DNA of 64,000 bases from Jannaschia marina. Lineage in GTDB: Bacteria > Pseudomonadota > Alphaproteobacteria > Rhodobacterales > Rhodobacteraceae. Positions 35,862-45,264 of this stretch are shown here, piece by piece. Both the position numbers and the translations under genes were made by a program. The notes under the pieces are model-generated. The model did not search any database and was not told the DNA's origin. It saw nothing but the letters and a program-made list of their open reading frames with translations. Location of the stretch: contig NZ_JABVAX010000004.1 in the NCBI RefSeq assembly GCF_013404595.1, positions 186,001 to 250,000 on the forward strand. Reading direction: 5' to 3'. Position 1 is the stretch's first letter. Every line of letters starts with the position of its first letter.

Positions 35862-37024
35862 TGCGGCGGATTTCGGTCTTCGGCGCCACCGGGTCGGTCG
35901 GACAGAACACGCTCGACCTCGTGGAGCCCGGCGCGGTCGACGTCGTCGCGCTGACGGGCGGCGGCAACGTGGCGCAGCTCGCGCGTGATGCGATACGCTT
36001 CGGGGCGGAGGTGGCGGTGACGGCCCACGACGACCGGCTCGACGATCTGCGCGCGGCCCTCGCCGGCAGCGGCGTGGAGGCGGCGGCGGGGGAGGCGGCC
36101 CTCGCCGAGGCGGCGGATCGGCCCGCCGACTGGGTGATGAGCGCCATCGTGGGCGCGGCGGGCCTCGTGCCCGGCCTGCGGGCGCTGCGCCACGGCTCCA
36201 CGCTCGCCCTCGCCAACAAGGAGAGCCTCGTCTGTGCGGGCCCGCTCCTCATGGCCGTGGCCGCGCGCCACGGGGCCCGCATCCTGCCGGTCGACAGCGA
36301 GCATTCGGCCGTCTTCCAGGCGCTTGCGGGCGAGGACCCGGCGAGCGTCGAGAAGGTCGTCATCACCGCGTCGGGGGGCGGCCTGCGGGACGTTCCGCTC
36401 GACGCGCTGCGCGACGCGACGCCCGAGCAGGCGGGCACCCATCCCAACTGGAACATGGGGCAGCGGATCACGATCGATTCCGCCTCGATGTTCAACAAGG
36501 CGATGGAGTTGATCGAGACGAAGGAGTTCTTCGGCTTCGCCCCCGACAAGATCGAGGCGATCATCCATCCCCAAAGCCTGATCCACGCGCTCGTGCAATT
36601 CAACGACGGGGCGCTCATGGCGCATCTGGGCGCGCCCGACATGCGCCATGCGATCGGCTACGCGCTCAACTGGCCCGCGCGCGCGCCGCTGCCGGTGGCG
36701 CGGCTCGACCTGGCCGAGGTGGCGCGGCTCGATTTCCGGGCACCGGACCTCGAACGGTTTCCCGCGCTCGATCTGGCGCAGGTGGTGATGGACCGGGGCG
36801 GCCTCTCGGGCGCGGTCTTCAATGCGGCCAAGGAGGCGGCGCTCGACCTCTTCATCGACCGTCGCATCCGCTTCACCGACATGGCGGTGCTCGTGAAACG
36901 CGTTCTTGATCGGCTCGAGGGGCAGGGATGCCTTGATGCTGACACCTTGACCCTCGATATGGTGCTGCAAACCGACGCCCTGGCCCGGCGGACGGCGCAT
37001 GCGCTCGCGCCGGACCTGACCTGA
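35861..37024 (+). CDS. dxr: 1-deoxy-D-xylulose 5-phosphate reductoisomerase
   Basis: A 387-residue enzyme of the non-mevalonate isoprenoid pathway. The NADPH motif is ISVFGATGSVGQNTLDL at the N-terminus. LANKESLVCAG, LPVDSEHSAVFQAL, ITASGGG and NWNMGQRITIDSASMFNKAMELIETKEFF are the substrate and metal regions. It supplies isopentenyl precursors for UppS and MiaA encoded nearby. The ATG overlaps the cdsA stop (TGATG). Confidence 0.96.
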   Translation: MRRISVFGATGSVGQNTLDLVEPGAVDVVALTGGGNVAQLARDAIRFGAEVAVTAHDDRLDDLRAALAGSGVEAAAGEAALAEAADRPADWVMSAIVGAAGLVPGLRALRHGSTLALANKESLVCAGPLLMAVAARHGARILPVDSEHSAVFQALAGEDPASVEKVVITASGGGLRDVPLDALRDATPEQAGTHPNWNMGQRITIDSASMFNKAMELIETKEFFGFAPDKIEAIIHPQSLIHALVQFNDGALMAHLGAPDMRHAIGYALNWPARAPLPVARLDLAEVARLDFRAPDLERFPALDLAQVVMDRGGLSGAVFNAAKEAALDLFIDRRIRFTDMAVLVKRVLDRLEGQGCLDADTLTLDMVLQTDALARRTAHALAPDLT

Positions 37025-37045
37025 GCCCCCGAAGAAGGATCGCAG

Positions 37046-38389
37046 ATGGCAGACCTCGCAAATATGTTCGGCGGCTTCGCCTGGATGATCCTGGCCTTCG
37101 TGGTGGCGCTGTCGATCATCGTGGCGATCCACGAATACGGCCACTACATCGTCGGCCGCTGGTGCGGGATCAAGGCGGACGTCTTCTCGATCGGCTTCGG
37201 CCCGGTGCTCGCGTCCAAGGTCGACCGGCACGGCACCCGCTGGCAGGTCGCGGCACTTCCCCTGGGCGGCTACGTCAAGTTTCGGGGCGACGCCAACGCG
37301 GCCTCGGTCGGCGACGACGGCACGGTTTCGGAGATGAGCGCCTCCGAACGCGCCGAGACGATGACCGGGGCCGCGCTCTGGCGGCGCTCGGCGACGGTGG
37401 CGGCGGGGCCGGTCTTCAACTTCATCCTGTCGTTCTTCCTCTTCGCGGGCATGGCGCTCATCCTCGGCCGTGCGGCCGAGACGCCGACGGTCGGTACGGC
37501 CGTTCCGTTGCCGGCGGAGATGCAGACGCTGGAGCCGGGCGATGTGATCCTGGCGATCGAGGGCACCGAGGTCGAGAGCATCGCGGCGATCGGGGCGATG
37601 CTGGAGGATCTGCCGTCGGAGCCGCTTCTGAGCTATACCGTCGAGCGCGACGGCGCGGTCACCCAGGTCGAGGCGATCGCGCCCGTGCCGGCCCGCGCCG
37701 CGACGGTGCAGCCGCGCTCGGCCGCCTGGGACATCGGGATGCGCCCGGGCGATGTGATCCTGACGGCCGACGGCGCGCCGCTCCATTCCTTCGCCGACCT
37801 GCAGGCGGCCGTCGCGGCCGTGGGCGAGGGGACGGTCGCGCTCGAGGTCTGGCGGGCGGACGGCGGGGCGGGCGAGCGGCTCGAGTTCGCGTTGCAGCCG
37901 CGCATCCGCGACGTGCCGCTGCCCGACGGCGGCTTCGAGACGCGGGCGCTGATAGGCATCACCTCGAGCCTCGCCTTCGAGGCGGCGACCGAACGCGCCG
38001 GCCCGGTCGAGGCGATCACCTTCGGCGCGGAGCGGGTCTGGACGATCCTGTCGCGCTCGATCTCGACGCTGGGCTACATCGCGACGGGGCAGATCAGCAC
38101 CTGCAACATGTCGGGGCCGATCGGCATCGCGCAGACGAGCGCGGTGGCGGCGAGCCATGGCCTGTCGAGCTTCGTCAGCTTCATCGCGCTCCTCTCGGCC
38201 GGGGTGGGGCTCCTGAACCTCTTTCCGATCCCGGTGCTCGACGGCGGGCACCTCGTCTTCCACGCCTACGAGGCCGTGCGCGGCAAGCCGCCGTCGGACG
38301 GCGCTGTGCGGGTCTTCATGACGATGGGTCTCGCGCTGATGGCGGCGCTGATGCTCTTCGTGGTCTTCAACGATGTGACCTGCGTCTGA
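37046..38389 (+). CDS. rseP: RseP-type site-2 zinc metalloprotease
   Basis: A 447-residue intramembrane protease that cleaves anti-sigma factors and signal-peptide remnants. The zinc motif HEYGH lies in the first membrane helix near residue 35. GGYVKFRGD follows, one or two PDZ regions occupy about 130-310 (LEPGDVILAIEGTEVESI and IGMRPGDVILTADGAPL), and the third zinc ligand is in NLFPIPVLDGGHLVFH near 405. It sits before bamA as in most proteobacteria. Confidence 0.95.
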   Translation: MADLANMFGGFAWMILAFVVALSIIVAIHEYGHYIVGRWCGIKADVFSIGFGPVLASKVDRHGTRWQVAALPLGGYVKFRGDANAASVGDDGTVSEMSASERAETMTGAALWRRSATVAAGPVFNFILSFFLFAGMALILGRAAETPTVGTAVPLPAEMQTLEPGDVILAIEGTEVESIAAIGAMLEDLPSEPLLSYTVERDGAVTQVEAIAPVPARAATVQPRSAAWDIGMRPGDVILTADGAPLHSFADLQAAVAAVGEGTVALEVWRADGGAGERLEFALQPRIRDVPLPDGGFETRALIGITSSLAFEAATERAGPVEAITFGAERVWTILSRSISTLGYIATGQISTCNMSGPIGIAQTSAVAASHGLSSFVSFIALLSAGVGLLNLFPIPVLDGGHLVFHAYEAVRGKPPSDGAVRVFMTMGLALMAALMLFVVFNDVTCV

Positions 38390-38488
38390 CGCGGACGCGC
38401 GCCGCCGCAACAGAATCGCCCCGGCTTCGCCCCATTTGGGGCACATTCCGGGGGCAGGAAGGCAACGAGCAATTTCGAGGTCTTTCCG

Positions 38489-38614
38489 ATGCGTCACGTA
38501 CAGAATGGATACCGCGGTCTGTCGGTCTTTGTCGGCCTGAACATCGACCGCGTCCTGGCCGCCCTGTCGATCGGCGGCGCGGTGCTTCTGGCCGGCTGGA
38601 TCCAGTCGCTCTGA
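38489..38614 (+). CDS. Candidate 41-residue single-span membrane protein
   Basis: The 358-bp gap between rseP and bamA contains this short frame with a GAGG ribosome site eight bases before the ATG. The peptide starts MRHVQNGYRGLSVFVGLNIDRV and ends in one hydrophobic helix (LAALSIGGAVLLAGWIQSL). The composition and the clean hydrophobic segment look like a real small membrane protein. I know no family with certainty. It could modulate the neighbouring protease or be an independent stress peptide. Confidence 0.5.
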   Translation: MRHVQNGYRGLSVFVGLNIDRVLAALSIGGAVLLAGWIQSL

Positions 38615-38747
38615 GCGATCGGTCGCCGCGGGCGACCGCCCTTCGAGATTTCTGCGACAGCCCCCAGATTTAGGGGACTTGCCGCTTTGACATGCTTCAT
38701 GGCGTTCGGTATCGACAGCAAAAGACTGTCGAAGCGGGGCGGATGAC

Positions 38748-41102
38748 ATGACGGATCACCACGGTGCAGGACCGGCTCGGGGGCTGGGACGGCTGGTCGC
38801 AAGTGGCCTTTTCGCGATGCGCCTCGGACTTCTGGCGGGGACGAGCACGGTCGTTCTCGGGTTCGCCGCCCCGGTGCAGGCACAGACCTTCCGCTTCAAC
38901 ACCTTCGAAGTGCAGGGAAACACCCGGATCGAGACCGCCTCGATCCTGACCCAGCTCGGCGTGACGCCCGGTGCCCCGATCAGCGCGGGCCAGCTCAACG
39001 ACGGGTTCCAGCGCCTCCAGGCCTCTGGCCTTTTCGAGACGGTCGAGATCGTGCCGCAGGGCTCGAAGCTTCTCGTCATCGTCAACGAGTACCCGACGAT
39101 CAACCGCATCTCTCTCGAAGGGAACGCCCGGCTCGACGACGAGGCCCTTCTGACGGTCGTGGGCAGCCAGGTGCGCCGCGTCTATTCGCCCCGCCAGGCC
39201 GAGCGCGACGCCGCCGCCATCGCCGACGCCTATGCCTCCGCCGGCCGGCTCTCGGCGACGGTGCAGCCCAAGATCATCCGCCGCAGCGACAACCGCGTCG
39301 ACCTCGTCTTCGAGATCGCCGAGGGCCGCGTCTCGGAAGTGGAACGGTTGAGCTTCGTCGGCAACCGCGTCTTCTCCGACCGGCGCCTGCGTCGCGTGCT
39401 CGAGACGAAGCAGGCGGGTCTCTTCCGCGCGCTCGTCGGCTCCGACACCTTCGTCGCCGACCGCATCGCGCTCGACACCCAGCTTCTGCGCGACTTCTAT
39501 CTCTCGCGCGGCTATGCCGACGTGCAGGTGCTGTCGGCCACGCCGGAGCTTTCGCCGAACCGCGACGCCTATTTCCTGACCTTCCGCATCCAGGAAGGGC
39601 AGCAGTTCCGCTTCGGCGAGGTCACGGCCGTCTCGGCACTGCCCGAGATCGACACCGCCGAGTACCAGTCCGAGATCCGGGTCCGCCCCGGCGACATCTT
39701 CAATCCGCAGAGCCTCGAGCGGCAGATCCAGCGACTGGAGCTTCTGGCGACGCAGCAGGGCCTCACCTTCATCCGCGTCACCCCGCAGATCACGCGCAAC
39801 GACCGGACGCAGACGCTGGACGTCGATTTCGTGATCGAGAAGGGCGAGCGCGTGTTCGTCGAGCGGATCGACATCGAGGGCAACGCGACGACGCTCGACA
39901 GGGTGATCCGGCGCGAATTCGACACGGTGGAGGGCGACCCCTTCAATCCGCGCGCCATCCGCGCCGCGGCCGAACGGATCCGCGCCCTCGGCTACTTCAG
40001 CCAGGCCGAGGTCACGGCCCGCGAGGGGACGGCCGAGGATCAGGTGATCGTCGATGTCGACGTCGAGGAACAGCCGACCGGCGCGCTCGGCTTCGGGGTG
40101 AACTATTCGGTCGAACGCGGCGTCGGCTTCTCGCTCAGCTTCTCGGAATCGAACTTCCTCGGCCGGGGCCAGATCTTCAACTTCGCGGTCGATACGGGCA
40201 CCGACAACGGCTCCACGAACCTCACCTTCGTCGAGCCCTACTTCCTCAACCGCGATCTCGCCCTGTCGTTCTCCGTCTTCTACAACGAGAACTCCTCGGA
40301 CACGCTGACCTTCAACACCGAGAGCATCGGGTTCCGCACGGGCCTCGAGTTTCCTGCGGGCGATTTCCGCCGGCTCTCGCTCTTCTACGGCCTGACGCAG
40401 GACCGGCTGGAGGCACGCTCCGACACGCCGCTGTCGCCGATCCTGCTGGAAGACGAGGGCAAGTCGCTCACCTCCTTCGTGGGGTATACCTACAGCTACA
40501 ACACGATCGGCACCGGGCTCGATCCGACGCGTGGCATCCGCCTGCGCTTCGGTCAGCAGTTCGCCGGTCTCGGCGGGGACGAGGAGTTCGTGAAGACGAC
40601 CTTCCTCGCCGCCGCGCAGCGGACGATCCGCAACGACGAGGTGACGCTCAACGCGACCTTCGAGGGCGGGATCCTGAACTCGCTCGGCGACGACAACTCG
40701 CGACAGTCGAACCGCTTCTTCAACAGCCCCTCGATCATCCGGGGCTTCGAAAGCGGGGGCATCGGCCCGCGCGACCTCAACTTCTCGGACGCTGCTCTGG
40801 GCGGCAACTATTTCGTCGCCGCCCGCTTCGAGGCGCAGTTCCCGCTCGGGTTCGTACCCGAGGAATACGGCATCACGGCCGCGACCTTCCTCGACATGGG
40901 CTCCGTCTGGGGGCTGGACGATACCTCGTCGACCGGCCCGATCGCGGTGGACGACGACTTCTTCCTGAACTCGGCCGTCGGCGTCGGCTTCCTCTGGGAT
41001 ACGGCCATCGGGCCGCTGCGCTTCAACTTCACCCGGGCGATCAACAAGCGCAGCTTCGACCAAGAGCAGAACTTCGACCTGACGATCCAGACCCGTTTCT
41101 GA
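38748..41102 (+). CDS. bamA: Outer membrane protein assembly factor BamA
   Basis: A 784-residue outer-membrane insertase. It has a signal peptide (cleavage likely after VQAQ near residue 46), then five POTRA repeats over about 47-400 (opening FRFNTFEVQGNTRIETASILTQLG). A beta-barrel domain follows, with GLGFGVNYS-type strands, the RGF motif in IIRGFESGGIGPRD, and a C-terminal phenylalanine (LTIQTRF) as required for assembly. The signal region is longer than usual; an ATG inside it (MRLGLLAG) could be the true start. Its stop overlaps the ompH/skp start. Confidence 0.96.
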   Translation: MTDHHGAGPARGLGRLVASGLFAMRLGLLAGTSTVVLGFAAPVQAQTFRFNTFEVQGNTRIETASILTQLGVTPGAPISAGQLNDGFQRLQASGLFETVEIVPQGSKLLVIVNEYPTINRISLEGNARLDDEALLTVVGSQVRRVYSPRQAERDAAAIADAYASAGRLSATVQPKIIRRSDNRVDLVFEIAEGRVSEVERLSFVGNRVFSDRRLRRVLETKQAGLFRALVGSDTFVADRIALDTQLLRDFYLSRGYADVQVLSATPELSPNRDAYFLTFRIQEGQQFRFGEVTAVSALPEIDTAEYQSEIRVRPGDIFNPQSLERQIQRLELLATQQGLTFIRVTPQITRNDRTQTLDVDFVIEKGERVFVERIDIEGNATTLDRVIRREFDTVEGDPFNPRAIRAAAERIRALGYFSQAEVTAREGTAEDQVIVDVDVEEQPTGALGFGVNYSVERGVGFSLSFSESNFLGRGQIFNFAVDTGTDNGSTNLTFVEPYFLNRDLALSFSVFYNENSSDTLTFNTESIGFRTGLEFPAGDFRRLSLFYGLTQDRLEARSDTPLSPILLEDEGKSLTSFVGYTYSYNTIGTGLDPTRGIRLRFGQQFAGLGGDEEFVKTTFLAAAQRTIRNDEVTLNATFEGGILNSLGDDNSRQSNRFFNSPSIIRGFESGGIGPRDLNFSDAALGGNYFVAARFEAQFPLGFVPEEYGITAATFLDMGSVWGLDDTSSTGPIAVDDDFFLNSAVGVGFLWDTAIGPLRFNFTRAINKRSFDQEQNFDLTIQTRF

Positions 41103-41704
41103 TGCGTGGCCCCGCCCTGATCCTCGGGGCCGCGCTCGCCTTCGCGCCCGCGATTGCGCAGGAGCAGCTCGGCCCGGCGATCGGCGTGCCGCAATCGGCC
41201 GTGGTCGTCCTCGACCGCGACGCGCTCTTTTCGAGCAGTCTCTTCGGTCAGCGCATCTCCCGTGACATTGAGGCGGCCTCGGCCGCGCTCGCCGCCGAGA
41301 ACCGCCGCATCGAGGAGGAGCTCGAGGCCGAGGAACAGGCGCTGACCGAACAGCGCGATACGATGGACATGGCGGCCTTCCGCAGTCTGGCTTCCGATTT
41401 CGACCGTCGCGTCACCGACATCCGCGAACGTCAGGACGCCAAGGCACGCGCCATCGCGCAGCAGACCGAGCGCGCGCAGCAGATTTTCCTGGAACAGGCG
41501 AACCCCGTCCTGGCGCAGCTCGCACAGGAGACGGGCGCGCTCGTCATCCTCGACCGCCGGTCGGTCATCGCCTCGGCGGACCGGATCGACATCACGGTCC
41601 TCGCCACCCGCCGCATCGACGCGGTGCTGGGCGACGGCGGCGATCTGGACGCCTCCTCGACCGAAGATCCCGCGCCCGGCGACGGTACGCCGGGCGGCGA
41701 CTGA
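41102..41704 (+). CDS. OmpH/Skp family periplasmic chaperone
   Basis: A 200-residue protein with a signal peptide (RGPALILGAALAFAPAIAQ). The OmpH core includes SAVVVLDRDALFSSSLFGQRI, long charged helices rich in Glu, Ala and Arg (residues about 60-130), and ETGALVILDRRSVI. Skp holds unfolded outer-membrane proteins for BamA, encoded directly upstream with a 1-bp overlap. An acidic, low-complexity tail follows residue 175. Confidence 0.88.
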   Translation: MRGPALILGAALAFAPAIAQEQLGPAIGVPQSAVVVLDRDALFSSSLFGQRISRDIEAASAALAAENRRIEEELEAEEQALTEQRDTMDMAAFRSLASDFDRRVTDIRERQDAKARAIAQQTERAQQIFLEQANPVLAQLAQETGALVILDRRSVIASADRIDITVLATRRIDAVLGDGGDLDASSTEDPAPGDGTPGGD

Positions 41705-41764
41705 GCCCGCTTGCCCCGCCGCCCGTGTGCGCGTTAAGCCGGGATCACGATCAAAGGGGACGCC

Positions 41765-42226
41765 ATGACCACCGAAGCCGACATTCACCTGATCCAGCGG
41801 ATCATTCCGCACCGATACCCCTTCCTTCTGGTGGACAAGGTGCGCGACATCGTGGTCAACATCTCGGCCGTCGGCATCAAGAACGTCACCATGAACGAAC
41901 CCCACTTCCAGGGGCACTTCCCCGGCACGCCGATCATGCCGGGCGTCACCATCGTCGAGGCCATGGCGCAGACGGCCGCCGTCATGGTGGGGGTGTCGAA
42001 CGATTTGGCCGACAAGGAATTCCTCGTCTATTTCATGGCGATCGACGGCTGCAAGTTCCGTCGCAAGGTCGTGCCGGGCGACGTACTCGAAATGGAGGTC
42101 ACGGTGACGCGCGGCAAGCCGGGCGCGAAGGTCTGGAAGTTCCACGGCAAGGCGACGGTCGAGGGCGAGACGGCGGCAGAGGCCGATTTCACCGCGATGA
42201 TGGACCTGCCGAAGGACACCGCATGA
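41765..42226 (+). CDS. fabZ: 3-hydroxyacyl-ACP dehydratase FabZ
   Basis: A 153-residue hot-dog-fold dehydratase of fatty-acid elongation. [17 protein letters not shown] is followed by the catalytic His and Glu in [27 protein letters not shown]. It provides 3-hydroxyacyl-ACP competition with LpxA, encoded next, whose substrate is the same pool. It overlaps lpxA by 4 bp (ATGA). Confidence 0.96.
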   Translation: MTTEADIHLIQRIIPHRYPFLLVDKVRDIVVNISAVGIKNVTMNEPHFQGHFPGTPIMPGVTIVEAMAQTAAVMVGVSNDLADKEFLVYFMAIDGCKFRRKVVPGDVLEMEVTVTRGKPGAKVWKFHGKATVEGETAAEADFTAMMDLPKDTA

Positions 42227-43020
42227 GCATCGACCCGAGCGCCGTGATCCACCCTTCGGCCGTGGTCGAGGCGGGGGCCGTCATCGGGGCCGGGGCCTCG
42301 GTCGGCGCGTTCAGCCTGATCGGCCCCGAGGTGAGGCTGGGGCCCGGCGTCGACGTGCGCAGCCATGTCGTCGTGACCGGGGTGACCTCCGTGGGCGAGG
42401 GCACGATGATCTTCCCCTTCGCCTCGATCGGGGAGATTCCGCAGGACCTGAAATTCGGCGGCGAACGGACCACGCTGACGATCGGCGCGCGCAACCGCAT
42501 CCGCGAGCATGTGACGATGAACACCGGCACCGAGCAGGGCGGGGGCGAGACGGTCGTCGGGGACGACGGCCTCTTCATGGCGGGCTGTCACATCGCCCAT
42601 GACTGCCACATCGGGGACCGCGTCGTCGTCGTGAACCAATCGGCCGTCGCGGGCCATTGTCATATCGAAGACGACGTCATCATCGGCGGCCTCTCGGGTA
42701 TCCTGCAGCGCGTCCGCGTCGGGCGCGGGGCGATCATCGGCGCGCTCTCGATGGTGACGCACGACGTGGTGCCCTACGGCCTCGTGACCGGACCGCGGGC
42801 GGAGCTCGACGGGCTGAACCTCGTGGGCCTCAAGCGCAAGGGCGTCGCGCGCTCCGACATCCAGGCACTCCGCGTCGCGCTTCTGACGCTCAAGCAGGGG
42901 GAGGGCACGTTCATCGAACGCGCGCGCCGCCTCGGCGAGGAAAGCGAGAGCGACTACGTGCAGCGGATGGTGGAATTCATCACCGGCACCTCGGGCCGCA
43001 GCTTCCTCGTGCCCAAGTGA
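42223..43020 (+). CDS. lpxA: UDP-N-acetylglucosamine acyltransferase
   Basis: A 265-residue left-handed beta-helix acyltransferase catalysing the first step of lipid A synthesis. Repeated hexapeptides run from [26 protein letters not shown] onward, and the catalytic His lies in [14 protein letters not shown] near residue 125. The C-terminal helical part is [22 protein letters not shown]. Its stop overlaps the lpxI start (GTGA). Confidence 0.96.
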   Translation: MSIDPSAVIHPSAVVEAGAVIGAGASVGAFSLIGPEVRLGPGVDVRSHVVVTGVTSVGEGTMIFPFASIGEIPQDLKFGGERTTLTIGARNRIREHVTMNTGTEQGGGETVVGDDGLFMAGCHIAHDCHIGDRVVVVNQSAVAGHCHIEDDVIIGGLSGILQRVRVGRGAIIGALSMVTHDVVPYGLVTGPRAELDGLNLVGLKRKGVARSDIQALRVALLTLKQGEGTFIERARRLGEESESDYVQRMVEFITGTSGRSFLVPK

Positions 43021-43799
43021 CGCTCGCGCTGATCGCGGGGCAGGGGGCGCTGCCCCGCACCCTGGCGGCGGCGCTCGGGGGTGACCCGGCCTGCTATCAT
43101 CTCGTGGGCTTCGCGCCCGAGGGGCTGGCCTCCGCGCCGTTCCGCGTCGAGCACCTCGGCAGTTTCATCGCCGGGCTTACCGCAGAGGGGGTGACGCGCG
43201 TGTGCCTTGCCGGCGCGATCGCGCGCCCGAAACTCGACCCAGCGGCAATCGACGCGGCCACCCTGCCGCTCGTGCCCCGGATGATGCAGGCGCTGCAGGC
43301 GGGCGACGATGGGGCGCTGCGCGTCGTGCTGTCGCTCTTCGAGGAGGCGGGGATCGAGGTCGTCGCGGCGCAGGACCTGGCCCCCGACCTGTTGCGCATC
43401 CCGGAGGTCGGAACTCCCTCCGACCGCGACCGCACCGACATCGCCCGCGCGCGGGAGGTGCACGCGGGGTTGGCCGCGCTCGACGTGGGGCAGGGCTGCG
43501 TCGTGGCCGGCGGGCAGGTCCTCGCCCTGGAGGCGCTGCCGGGCACCGACTGGATGCTGCGGAGCCTCGCCGCGCCCTTTCCGCGCCCCGAGGGCGGGGT
43601 CTTCTTCAAGGCAGGCAAGCCCGCGCAGGACCGCCGAGTCGATATGGCGACCATCGGGCCGGAGACGGTGACGGCGGCGGCGGCGGCGGGGCTGTCCGGC
43701 ATCGCCGTCGTGCAGGACGCGGTGCTGGTGCTGGAGGGCGAGACCCTGGCCGAGCGTGCCCGCGCGGCCGGCCTCTTCGTCGCCGCGCTGCCGGAGTGA
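43017..43799 (+). CDS. lpxI: UDP-2,3-diacylglucosamine diphosphatase LpxI
   Basis: A 260-residue DUF1009-type protein. LpxI replaces LpxH in alphaproteobacteria and hydrolyses UDP-diacylglucosamine to lipid X. Signatures: LALIAGQGALPRTLAAAL, VCLAGAIARPKL, DIARAREVHAGLAALDVGQGCVVAGGQVLALEALPGTDWML and FFKAGKPAQDRRVDMATIGPETV. The start is a GTG inside the lpxA stop and its own stop overlaps lpxB, so lpxA-lpxI-lpxB are translationally linked. Confidence 0.93.
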   Translation: MTLALIAGQGALPRTLAAALGGDPACYHLVGFAPEGLASAPFRVEHLGSFIAGLTAEGVTRVCLAGAIARPKLDPAAIDAATLPLVPRMMQALQAGDDGALRVVLSLFEEAGIEVVAAQDLAPDLLRIPEVGTPSDRDRTDIARAREVHAGLAALDVGQGCVVAGGQVLALEALPGTDWMLRSLAAPFPRPEGGVFFKAGKPAQDRRVDMATIGPETVTAAAAAGLSGIAVVQDAVLVLEGETLAERARAAGLFVAALPE

Positions 43800-44926
43800 C
43801 GACGCTCTTCCTCATCGCGGGCGAGCCCTCGGGCGACCGCCTCGGCGCGGCGCTGATGCGCGGCCTCCGGATGCTGGAACCGGGTGTGACGATCCACGGG
43901 ATCGGCGGGCCGGAGATGACAGCCGAGGGCCTCGAGAGCCTGTTTCCGATGGAGGTATTGTCGGTCATGGGCCTGACCGAGGTGCTGCCGCGCCTGCCCG
44001 ACCTCCTGCGCCGGCGCGACGAGGCGGTCGAGGCGATCGCGGCGCTCAAGCCCGACGCGCTCGTGACGATCGACAGCCCCGATTTCTGCCTGCGCGTGGC
44101 CCGGCGGGCCCGGGCGGCGCGGCCTGACCTGCCCGTCGTCCACTACGTCGCGCCCTCGGTCTGGGCCTGGCGCGAGGGGCGGGCGGCGAAGATGGCGCGG
44201 AGCGTCGACCACGTGCTGGCCCTCCTGCCGTTCGAGCCGCCCTATATGGAGGCCGCGGGCATGAGCTGCGACTTCGTGGGGCATCCGGTGGTGGCCGAGC
44301 CGCAGGCCACGGACGCCGAGCTCGCGGCCTTCCACGCGGCGCACGGGGAACGCATCGCGCTCGTCCTGCCGGGCAGCCGGCGCGGCGAGGTCTCCCGCCT
44401 CGGGCCGATCTTCGGGGAGGCGCTGGAGCGTCTGCCGGACGATACGCGCGTCGTCGTGCCCACGGTACCGCACCTCGAAGGGACGCTGCGCGAGATGACG
44501 GCGACCTGGCCCGGGCGACCCCTCGTCGTGACCGACCCGGCGGAGAAGCGCGCGGCCTTCGGGGCGGCGACGGCGGCGCTGGCCGCCTCTGGCACGGTGA
44601 GCCTCGAACTGGCCGCGGCGGGGACGCCCATGGTCATCGCCTACGACATGAGCTGGCTCAGCTGGCAGATCATCAGCCGGATGATGAAGATCGACACGGT
44701 GACGCTCGTGAACCTCGTCGCGGGCGAGAAGGTCGTGCCCGAGTTCCTCGGCCCCGCCTGCCGGGCGGAGCCGGTCGGCCGCGCCTTTGCCCGGCTCCTA
44801 ACCGTGCCCTCCGAGCGGGAGCGGCAGGCGGCGGCCCTCGGGCAGACGATGGAGCGGCTGGGCCGCGGGGGCGAGGCCCCGGGCCTGCGCGCCGCGCGCT
44901 CCGTTCTCGCGCAGGTGACGAAGTGA
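43796..44926 (+). CDS. lpxB: Lipid-A-disaccharide synthase
   Basis: A 376-residue GT-B glycosyltransferase condensing lipid X with UDP-diacylglucosamine. Signatures: [80 protein letters not shown] and [22 protein letters not shown]. It starts with GTG in the lpxI stop. It is the last gene of the envelope run. The tRNA-Arg gene follows 40 bp later. Confidence 0.96.
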   Translation: MTTLFLIAGEPSGDRLGAALMRGLRMLEPGVTIHGIGGPEMTAEGLESLFPMEVLSVMGLTEVLPRLPDLLRRRDEAVEAIAALKPDALVTIDSPDFCLRVARRARAARPDLPVVHYVAPSVWAWREGRAAKMARSVDHVLALLPFEPPYMEAAGMSCDFVGHPVVAEPQATDAELAAFHAAHGERIALVLPGSRRGEVSRLGPIFGEALERLPDDTRVVVPTVPHLEGTLREMTATWPGRPLVVTDPAEKRAAFGAATAALAASGTVSLELAAAGTPMVIAYDMSWLSWQIISRMMKIDTVTLVNLVAGEKVVPEFLGPACRAEPVGRAFARLLTVPSERERQAAALGQTMERLGRGGEAPGLRAARSVLAQVTK

Positions 44927-44966
44927 CTTGCGGCCCTGCGGGTTCGCCGCTATCCCCGCCGCGTAG

Positions 44967-45043
44967 GCACCCATAGCTCAGCTGGATAGAGCGCTGCCCT
45001 CCGAAGGCAGAGGTCCCAGGTTCGAATCCTGGTGGGTGCGCCA
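44967..45043 (+). tRNA. tRNA-Arg (CCG anticodon), integration target
   Basis: A 77-nt cloverleaf. Acceptor stem GCACCCA/TGGGTGC, anticodon stem CTGCC/GGCAG with loop CTCCGAA (anticodon CCG, reading CGG), T arm CCAGG-TTCGAAT-CCTGG, discriminator G, encoded CCA. The 3' 47 nt are duplicated at 51203-51249. The distal copy has a T stem of TCAGG/CCTGA, a matched pair of substitutions. Confidence 0.97.
44997..45043 (+). other. attL (tRNA side)
   Basis: The last 47 nt of the tRNA-Arg gene, from the anticodon loop to CCA, match 51203-51249 at 45 of 47 positions. The two differences (C/T and G/A) are the two partners of the outermost T-stem base pair. The crossover must lie in the 19 identical bases from the anticodon loop to the variable region, in the 15 bases around the T loop, or in the 11-base 3' acceptor strand. 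Confidence 0.9.
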
Positions 45044-45090
45044 AACTTTTCAAATACTTATGTGTCTGTAAGGCTTTATGGTCTATTTGC

Positions 45091-45108
45091 AGGTAGCAAA
45101 TAGGTAGC
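45091..45108 (+). repeat. Candidate integrase arm-type site, left
   Basis: AGGTAGCAAATAGGTAGC contains two copies of AGGTAGC 11 bp apart, about one helical turn. The same 18-mer with one change occurs at 51043-51060 in the same orientation. In the circular form the two sites would flank attP as direct repeats, 48 and 142 bp from the core. This is the layout of arm sites bound by the N-terminal domain of P4-type integrases. Confidence 0.7.
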
Positions 45109-45122
45109 ACCGTGAGGGTAAA

Positions 45123-45189
45123 GCAAAGTCACTTTGCGCCGATTCCGGCCCCTTCTTCCCCTAAGATAGTTAGAGATAGGTATACCTAT
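45123..45189. promoter_or_regulatory. Two palindromes near the left end
   Basis: GCAAAGT-C-ACTTTGC (45123-45137) and the perfect 14-bp palindrome ATAGGTATACCTAT (45176-45189) lie between the arm site and the long hairpin. The second is flanked by direct repeats AAGATAG (45163-45169 and 45190-45196). They look like protein-binding sites for the HTH or arm-binding protein of the element. No regulator binding can be proved from sequence. Confidence 0.5.
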
Positions 45190-45196
45190 AAGATAG

Positions 45197-45264
45197 CTTG
45201 TTTTCCTCGGAGCCGCTTTCGCGCCCCTCACATGCGCGGCGGAGGCGGCTTCGAGGGAAACAAG
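45197..45264 (+). other. 20-bp hairpin stem in element leader
   Basis: Bases 45197-45216 pair with 45245-45264 over all 20 positions, with 18 Watson-Crick and two G-U pairs on the + strand, around a 28-base loop. Read from the minus strand the same two positions would be A-C mismatches, so the structure is better as + strand RNA. It may belong to the same transcript as the structured region at 45446, or be a separate RNA. Confidence 0.65.
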
